Source: a virus. Taken from it: a stretch of DNA of 64,000 nt. The position numbers and the translations under genes are program-made. The stretch is from the IMG/VR virus record IMGVR_UViG_3300013131_000038, positions 1-64,000 of that record. One strand, given 5' to 3'. The notes under the pieces were generated by a model. That model was not told the DNA's origin. It did not search any database and saw only the letters and a list, made by a program, of their open reading frames with translations. This document shows, piece by piece, positions 58,166-64,000 of this stretch; within the stretch, counting starts at the first letter, position 1, and every line of letters begins with the position of its first letter.

Positions 58166-61100
58166 GTGTCGAGGTAGAGAGTATCGGCGTTCAGATCGAC
58201 CCAACCTTTCGGCGTAAACTCAAGAACTACTTGTTCATTTGGTTTTACGACCGTTAAGGTTGGGGATTCTGCCGCTTCGCCACCGTCTCTATAAACAACG
58301 TAAACATCAGCAGCCTTACCGAACGCTGGCTTGTTTACGAACGTTACAGTATAACCAATTGGCGGATTCGATGGAATTTCAACCGTTGAATCGCTGATTG
58401 GCGTAACAATCTTAGTGTCATTCAGATCGTCTGGAGATAGCGTCAAATCAATCGTGCTTTCTAGCACAACGTAGCCTCCGCTGCCAGTTATTGTTTGACC
58501 GTTGTAAACGAACACAACGCCAGCTAGTCCAGACTTTGCGCCGATAGTCGTCCAGTTAACGGTTCCTTGAACCGTGATCTTGTAGCTCCTATTAACCATC
58601 AAGTTCGAGCCTGTGGCTTCGATTTGTGGTCTTTCTGCTGCATTTACTGGTGCAGGAGGACGCTTGCCATCAAGAATGTATTCGGTATAGGTAACTGCTG
58701 GTGGCTCGTCGGCTCTATCTTCCAGATAGCCGCTAACAACTGGGGACATTACGCCAGTGCCAAAGTCGTCTCTCGGCAGGAACTTGAAGTAGTACCATTG
58801 CTCGCGTTGAATCGTTGGCCCGCCAAGCTCAATAAGGTTCAAGTAAGAGCGGCTTGGGATAGGATAGATAGCGTGCAAGTTACTTCTCGTATCTGTGTCT
58901 GGAGTAAATGCTTCAGAACTACCAGTATAAATGTCTACCGAAAGAACGTCTTTGTTCGAAGATGCTGAGTAACAATAGAATTTAATCGCATTATAAGACA
59001 CGCGATCTTGAACGACGGAAACTGCAACGCCCGAGAAGCCAGTTTGGTTTGCGTTAGTGATGTCGGCAAAATCGGCAGTACCCAAAATATTACCCTTTGT
59101 TCTTGGAAGAGTTCTCGCCTCTTCATAACCGTAAGTTTCCCAATGCTCTCTTCCCCAAGCGTCTTTTGTCTTTGTGCCGCCTTGCAATACTTCCGACTCA
59201 TAAGCGTTCAGCAAATCGGGCCACTCGTTGACATAAGCTTCGTAGCTAGGATCGCCAAGACCAGAGTAGTTAATGTCGATACCATTTAGAGTAGCAACGC
59301 CAGCAGAGCTTAATCCTGTTGCAGACTTGAATGCTCCAGAGATATCTCTGAACGTGATTTCACGATCAGCATTCTCGCTTCTTAACAGATCTCCAGCACT
59401 TGCGCCAGCAGACCAATCTCTAATACCCGAGCCGCTAACGATATTGTTTTCCCCACTATTCCAAACTGCGACTCTTGTGAACGAAGAGTTCCCGTAGTAG
59501 CCCGAGAAAACATAATAGGGCGAGAACTGATAAGAGTCTACTACGTCAATTTGAGAGTATGCTGGAGCAACATTGTAAGCGTCGAAAGTTCCTGTAAATG
59601 GATTATTATTTACGTCTCTTACGACGACTCTTAGTCTATAGTTTCTTTGCGCAGGAGAATCGGTAGTCTTGATGTCTGCCGTTGTGCCGCGCATCGAGTA
59701 TTCTTGATTTTTCTCTTTTGTTAGCGTATACGAGAAGCCTTGATAGCCAGTATTGGATTCTAGTAAAGTTCCACCATCAGAGTATAGTTGAACAACGATA
59801 TTCGGAGCGTCTGGGAAGAACGGATTGTTTCTGAGAGAATCTGGTGAATTGATTCTGTCGCCAACGGGATCAACGTAAGACCAGCGGAACGTCAAATCTT
59901 TTGACGTGAAGTTCCCTTGCCCAACTCCCGAGAATGTTGCTCCGTAAGTAATGTTGTATCGCAAGCTTCCAGTATCCGCTGTATCAAGGTAGAAACCAGT
60001 GATCGCGACTCTATCTAACGATGTGCCGCCAATTGTTGCGGTGGACAATGGAAGAGCGACTGCGCTTATTGATGCTGAGTCTTCGGACAAGAATCGATAC
60101 GGCGTAGCTCCTTGAGCGTAGATATTGATATCGTACTGTCCCCAGTTTGAGTTAACTGGAATCGTGTAGTCGAGAGAAGACGTTGATACGGCTTCAGTAA
60201 TTGCTCCCGGTACTGAACTTGAGTAGTCTGGGCGGCTAATATAAAGCTTATAAAGTGGCGGCGAACTTGGAGAAGCTCCCCAGTTAACATAAATGCCAGT
60301 TGTGACGTTCGATTCATCTTTACGCAAAGTAGTTGTAACGGGCGTAGTTGGAGCCTGTGGCTTTACTACAAGGTCGTAAGGAGATTGAACGTAAAGGTTT
60401 GGCGAAGTGTCCGAGATGTCATTCTCGATAAAGTTTTCTTTATCTGGATAAAACTCGACGCCAGCTACCGAATAGTTATTCGCCTCTTCTTCTTTAACTG
60501 TTAGAGTCTTGTAAAGCTTTGGCTCAACACCAGAACCGCTCAACAGATAAATCGACCCATCTTCAATAAGATTAATCTTTGTTGGCAAGGTATCTACAGC
60601 TAGCGAATAGAAGCCTTTGCCATAGCCAGTTCCATAAACCAATCCGCTATAGCCAACACCATCAGTTTCGCTGAGAGTTCTGATATCTGACTGTCCGAGG
60701 GTTCCGCCTCCAACATAAACACTCAGCCCAAGCGCAGCAAACGCACCAGAAACGTGTGCGCTTGTTAAACTTGTCGTGATCGGAATCTTCGTGGAGCCAT
60801 AGAAATCCTTGGGGAAACCAATGGTTCTGTGGTCGTTAATTGTTCCGGCAATCCAGTACTTTGTCTCATCCGTAGCGAACGTTGCTGAAGACGTGTGGCC
60901 AGCCTTACAGCGGTAAATAACGCCAGAAACATTTACGATCTTATCTATATCATAATAAACGCTCGCTCTCCAGTCGTCATACTTAGAATTCGAACTGTTT
61001 CCAACATCAACATTTAAGAAAGTATAGTACGGAGTCATCTTGCTTAAAGCTAGAAGATCTCTGTAATTGAATCTAATCTTGCCAAAGTCATTGAGCGATT

Positions 61101-63867
61101 TTGATGCTCGCTCGACAATTCTTCCCGCTCCAGATGAAACTTTAACAAGAGCCGCTAAATAACCGAAAGAAGTTGAAACTGCCGAGACATCTTTGCCGAT
61201 CTTCTGAACTTCTGTTGGAGCATAGGCCGCGAGTTCAGAAGGAGTTGCTGCATTATTTGCAACAGCTGCATTGTTAGACACAATGATAACAACGTTGCCC
61301 GCAGTGCTCGCGGTTATATGCGCAGCCGCAGTAGCTAACGAGGACGACGTTGACGTTTGATTCACAAATGCTCCAGCAGTAGTTAACTGGATCGCAGTGA
61401 AAAATCCATTAGCTGCCGCTGTCCCAACTTGTGACCCATTGACCGTCACGGTTCCGTTCGTGCCGTCAACAGCACAAGACCAATTTGTTTCGTCGCCGAT
61501 TAATTGTCCCGTTCCCGCCGAGCCTTGAACGTCAATATCAATTTCATTTTCGAGCAACACACCAGAAACCGCTGCGAAGTTTAATGTTTCAAAACGAGGA
61601 TTTCCCGTTACAGTCGTGTTGTCTGGGAAAACATAAACCTCTCCTGTCAAAATAGTATCGCCAGTTGTTACGCCACCACCAGAAATTCTTCCTTCGATTG
61701 GGTACGTTTCAAAGATGCCAGATTTGAGCAAGAACTCGCCAGTGATTGTGATTCTCGATCCGTAAGTGTTACTACCGTCAACACCGTCAGCTACCGTATG
61801 AATGTTGTATCTCTGTAATTGACGCTGGCGTCTCGCTCTAATATTGTTGAGCGTGCCAGTAAATTGACCAGCAGAACCAGTTAAGTTATTAAGATCCGAT
61901 ACCGAATAATTCCCAGAAGGGACGTGGATATAAATACCCGAGTCAAGTCCGATAGTCGATGCAGTTCCTTGCTTAAACTCGCCATCGATAGTGACGACAT
62001 TAGTCGCTTCGTTAACATCTAAGATGCGCCCAAATGTTCTTGCAGTGTTCTTAACTTCGTCGCTGACCGAGAAGATATCGCCCGGTTGCAGGAACGCAGC
62101 CTCAACGCCGCCAACGAACGACACGATGTCAGACTCGAACATCGAAGAACACAAGACGTAGCGTCCAATTCTGCGAGCCTCTGAGCGTGAAGTGCAACCA
62201 GCAGCGTTGATTTTAAATGGATTTAAGCCGAACTTACGAATGCCGTCAACATCTTCAATATACTCTACCTTGGTTTTGTAACCATCATACTTATCGTTAT
62301 AAACGACTTCTACGGAAGTATATCTGACGTTTCGCGCCGTTTCGCTATACTCGAAAAGACCGTCTCGAACATTTGCATTCGAGAACTGCATAACAGGATC
62401 TTGTGGTCTATCGGCGTAAAAAGAGAAACCTTCCGTGTTCCAGTAAACGATGCCCTTAAATACGGCTGAGACATCGCGCAATACATTGTAAGCCTCGTCT
62501 TTATTGTAGAAGATGATGTTGTATGTGTAGCGTGGCTCTAAGCCACCTTTGCCGTCTGGAACGCCTCGAAAAATACCCTTATCATCTACAGCGTCACAAT
62601 ACCTACCGATATCGTAAAGCGTCCACTTGTCGAGTGACGAAAAGTCGATTTGGTTGCCCAAACCATAATTCGTATTCGTGATGATATCGTAAAGAACCCA
62701 AGCTGGATTATCGGTCCAGCCTAACTTGAACGTGCCATCCCAATCACCGTAGTAAACCTTGTTGCTATCGTAAAACTTATCGTCACAGAACTGCTGAAAA
62801 TCGATATCAGAGTCGTGGAGCATATTGAACGCACCACCATTTACTTTTGCCGAAAGTTCTCGGAATGTTCTAGTTCCAGAAGACGAAGCGTTGCTGTAGA
62901 AATAATAAAGCTGAACGCAGTTTTCAGTCGAGTATCTGAACAGAGCATCGTAAGTCGATTCGGTCATCGACTCTGGACTTGCTCCTCCGAAGAAAACAAC
63001 TTTTCTTACCGTGTTCGACCAAAGAGAGTCAACAACAACCGATTCAAGCTCTTTGCCCATTTCGCGATTCGATGCGTAGAGATTCTTTCTGATTAAATAT
63101 GAAACTGCTCCGACTTCACTATAAGCGGCAGAGACGGTGCTTTCTTGCAGTAGCGTATCGAGCTTAGTAAAAAGATTTTGATTGTTTTCTCCAGCAGAAT
63201 CTGGCGAGCGAACAGTTATGAACGATTCCGAATCGTAATATGAGAAGTTCGTTAGCGTTGGGCCATTGATGACGCTATAGCTGACGCTGCTATCCACTTT
63301 CCAAATTGCTGCCCTTACCGCAGTATAACCAGCGGTCATCTTCGCAATCATTTCTTTTAAATTCCGACGAATCAAAGCCTTATTCGCAAATGTCATATTC
63401 TTGTCTACGACAAAAATAATATCTAGATTATTTGGATTAGCCGGATAGTTTGCGCTTGGGTAAACATAACGACGGTCAAGACCGTTTCCGCCCAATGGAT
63501 AGTAATTGGACGGGATCTTAATCTTCTTCATTCGCACGTCGAATGCGCGTTCTGGAAAATTCGCAAAGGTTCGCGAATCAAACTTTACTCCAACGTGAGC
63601 TGTTAGCGGATAAGAGAAATTGCGATCAATAACTTCTGTGATACTATCTACATAAACTTCGCGCCTAACGAGCGGAGAAATAGTTTCTTCGCTGCGCTTT
63701 TCAATCTTGATGTAGCGATCTTTGCCATTTACTGATTCTGGTAAAACGATTTCATCAACTCCTTCAGATACATTCGTTGAATCAACTGACTTTTGAAAAG
63801 CCGTTTGGTTCGCGTCGATTGGATCTTCCGCTCCTCTTAAGAATCTAAATGGATTTAACATTTTCAT
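58162..63867 (-). CDS. Giant gpJ-like tail tip protein with vWA-like insertion
   Basis: The 1,901-residue protein is the likely central tail tip/receptor-attachment protein. Residues ~148-345 form a von Willebrand A-like domain (LDIIFVVDKNMTFANKALIRRNLKEMI, with D155-x-N157-x-T159 at the MIDAS position and VVFFGGASPE later). Next is a lambda gpJ-like core: WTDNPAWVLYDIITNTNYGLGNQIDFSSLDKWTLYDIGRYCD, VEYIEDVDGI, SRSEARRIGRYVL and 'FLQPGDIFSVSD'. After that come beta-rich segments, a CBM5/12-like DWRASVYYDIDKIVNVSGVIYRC stretch, and FN3-like domains (KPQAPTTPVTT..., YVNWGASPSSPP). Gene neighbours on the same strand (63884-64000) are also tail proteins. It lies far from the other tail genes. Confidence 0.8.
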   Translation of the reverse strand: MKMLNPFRFLRGAEDPIDANQTAFQKSVDSTNVSEGVDEIVLPESVNGKDRYIKIEKRSEETISPLVRREVYVDSITEVIDRNFSYPLTAHVGVKFDSRTFANFPERAFDVRMKKIKIPSNYYPLGGNGLDRRYVYPSANYPANPNNLDIIFVVDKNMTFANKALIRRNLKEMIAKMTAGYTAVRAAIWKVDSSVSYSVINGPTLTNFSYYDSESFITVRSPDSAGENNQNLFTKLDTLLQESTVSAAYSEVGAVSYLIRKNLYASNREMGKELESVVVDSLWSNTVRKVVFFGGASPESMTESTYDALFRYSTENCVQLYYFYSNASSSGTRTFRELSAKVNGGAFNMLHDSDIDFQQFCDDKFYDSNKVYYGDWDGTFKLGWTDNPAWVLYDIITNTNYGLGNQIDFSSLDKWTLYDIGRYCDAVDDKGIFRGVPDGKGGLEPRYTYNIIFYNKDEAYNVLRDVSAVFKGIVYWNTEGFSFYADRPQDPVMQFSNANVRDGLFEYSETARNVRYTSVEVVYNDKYDGYKTKVEYIEDVDGIRKFGLNPFKINAAGCTSRSEARRIGRYVLCSSMFESDIVSFVGGVEAAFLQPGDIFSVSDEVKNTARTFGRILDVNEATNVVTIDGEFKQGTASTIGLDSGIYIHVPSGNYSVSDLNNLTGSAGQFTGTLNNIRARRQRQLQRYNIHTVADGVDGSNTYGSRITITGEFLLKSGIFETYPIEGRISGGGVTTGDTILTGEVYVFPDNTTVTGNPRFETLNFAAVSGVLLENEIDIDVQGSAGTGQLIGDETNWSCAVDGTNGTVTVNGSQVGTAAANGFFTAIQLTTAGAFVNQTSTSSSLATAAAHITASTAGNVVIIVSNNAAVANNAATPSELAAYAPTEVQKIGKDVSAVSTSFGYLAALVKVSSGAGRIVERASKSLNDFGKIRFNYRDLLALSKMTPYYTFLNVDVGNSSNSKYDDWRASVYYDIDKIVNVSGVIYRCKAGHTSSATFATDETKYWIAGTINDHRTIGFPKDFYGSTKIPITTSLTSAHVSGAFAALGLSVYVGGGTLGQSDIRTLSETDGVGYSGLVYGTGYGKGFYSLAVDTLPTKINLIEDGSIYLLSGSGVEPKLYKTLTVKEEEANNYSVAGVEFYPDKENFIENDISDTSPNLYVQSPYDLVVKPQAPTTPVTTTLRKDESNVTTGIYVNWGASPSSPPLYKLYISRPDYSSSVPGAITEAVSTSSLDYTIPVNSNWGQYDINIYAQGATPYRFLSEDSASISAVALPLSTATIGGTSLDRVAITGFYLDTADTGSLRYNITYGATFSGVGQGNFTSKDLTFRWSYVDPVGDRINSPDSLRNNPFFPDAPNIVVQLYSDGGTLLESNTGYQGFSYTLTKEKNQEYSMRGTTADIKTTDSPAQRNYRLRVVVRDVNNNPFTGTFDAYNVAPAYSQIDVVDSYQFSPYYVFSGYYGNSSFTRVAVWNSGENNIVSGSGIRDWSAGASAGDLLRSENADREITFRDISGAFKSATGLSSAGVATLNGIDINYSGLGDPSYEAYVNEWPDLLNAYESEVLQGGTKTKDAWGREHWETYGYEEARTLPRTKGNILGTADFADITNANQTGFSGVAVSVVQDRVSYNAIKFYCYSASSNKDVLSVDIYTGSSEAFTPDTDTRSNLHAIYPIPSRSYLNLIELGGPTIQREQWYYFKFLPRDDFGTGVMSPVVSGYLEDRADEPPAVTYTEYILDGKRPPAPVNAAERPQIEATGSNLMVNRSYKITVQGTVNWTTIGAKSGLAGVVFVYNGQTITGSGGYVVLESTIDLTLSPDDLNDTKIVTPISDSTVEIPSNPPIGYTVTFVNKPAFGKAADVYVVYRDGGEAAESPTLTVVKPNEQVVLEFTPKGWVDLNADTLYLDT

Positions 63868-63883
63868 CTACTAGTAAATATTA

Positions 63884-64000
63884 TTATGTAATCGAGAATG
63901 TTCTAACCCCATCTGTGCCACCAGTTAACTTTGTTAAGCCCTTTGGCGATTGGGCGTTGATATAAACAGTATGTGTTCCCGTAGCGAGCTTCGAAGTCAC
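63884..64000 (-). CDS. C-terminal end of a tail protein (partial)
   Basis: The last 38 codons of a minus-strand gene that continues beyond base 64000. The product ends ...GLTKLTGGTDGVRTFSIT and includes THTVYINAQSPKG, a beta-sandwich (Ig/FN3-like) strand pattern. It lies 16 bases upstream of the gpJ-like gene in the same direction, so it belongs to the tail-tip operon. The short gap between them (63868-63883) has no clear promoter. Confidence 0.6.
   Translation of the reverse strand: MTSKLATGTHTVYINAQSPKGLTKLTGGTDGVRTFSIT

Noticed and set aside
1-64000. CRISPR arrays, tRNA or rRNA genes, transposons, integrases
   Set aside because: No array of regularly spaced short repeats, tRNA cloverleaf, or transposase/integrase motif was seen. 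Only coding repeats in the fibre and RCC1-type genes were found.

Overview
This 64 kb window is a stretch of a large tailed double-stranded DNA bacteriophage genome. It runs off both ends, and the first and last genes are incomplete. The structural genes are siphovirus-like: a 2,191-residue tape measure protein, tail-tube-type proteins, a lambda gpM-like protein and a lambda gpJ-like protein. They sit beside a near-complete bacterial-type replication set and nucleotide metabolism genes. I found no tRNA, rRNA, CRISPR array, transposase, integrase or repressor, so nothing suggests a prophage or plasmid. The host is inferred to be Gram-negative. The phage carries several heptosyltransferase-type (GT9) enzymes, GDP-mannose 4,6-dehydratase and other sugar-modifying genes, and TTGACA/TATACT-like promoters fit a sigma-70 host. 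No host can be named from the sequence.

Layout from left to right. 1-5774 (+): the end of an RCC1-repeat protein, then a tightly overlapping cassette of surface-chemistry enzymes (methyltransferase, TPR-GT9, 2OG-Fe(II) oxygenase, sulfotransferase-like, YkgJ-like, GT9), closed by a bidirectional terminator. 5827-8900 (-): a tail-tube-like protein and three neck/head-tail joining candidates. 8954-24015 (+): tail assembly chaperone candidates, tape measure, two more tail-tube-like paralogs, a gpM-like protein and a long fibre. 24012-27605 (-): FmdB-like protein, Hsp20, glycosyltransferase, SSB, sigma factor and dUTPase. 27654-27863: a divergent control region with a perfect inverted repeat and a G-rich polypurine tract. 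27864-35984 (+): holin candidate, a two-TM protein, a head-associated protein, GMP reductase-like enzyme, a second sugar cassette (FkbM, GT9, Gmd, GT90), ThyX and a second small membrane protein. 36027-45702 (+): replication block of RecA/UvsX-like recombinase, PD-(D/E)XK nuclease, DnaB helicase, primase, RecB-like nuclease, and a DNA polymerase III split into PHP, exonuclease and polymerase genes. 45705-54730 (+): ClpA/ClpC-like unfoldase, degenerate kinase-like protein, small proteins, a GT4-GT9 enzyme broken by a frameshift, a possible recombination protein and a GNAT. 54805-58165 (+): nrdA-nrdB. 58162-64000 (-): giant gpJ-like tail tip protein with a von Willebrand A-like insertion, preceded by the end of another tail protein.

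How the genes fit together. dUTPase, ThyX, NrdAB and the GMP reductase-like enzyme would supply nucleotides. Polymerase, helicase, primase, SSB, RecA-like protein and nucleases would replicate and recombine the DNA. A phage sigma factor could direct late transcription, and a TGTAAA-containing motif recurs just upstream of many genes. At three gene starts an inverted repeat overlaps the ATG, which looks like a local control device. Four separate sugar loci point to glycosylation of either the virion or the host envelope.

The points most worth a second look are: the three-gene polymerase III with its exonuclease gene placed between PHP and polymerase; the enzyme-like domains between PNF repeats in the tape measure protein; the vWA-like insertion in the gpJ homolog; the overlap upstream of the tape measure gene, where the second frame has no ATG; the phage Clp unfoldase that keeps a ClpP-loop-like tripeptide; and two single-base frameshifts at T runs, which may be assembly errors or real switches.
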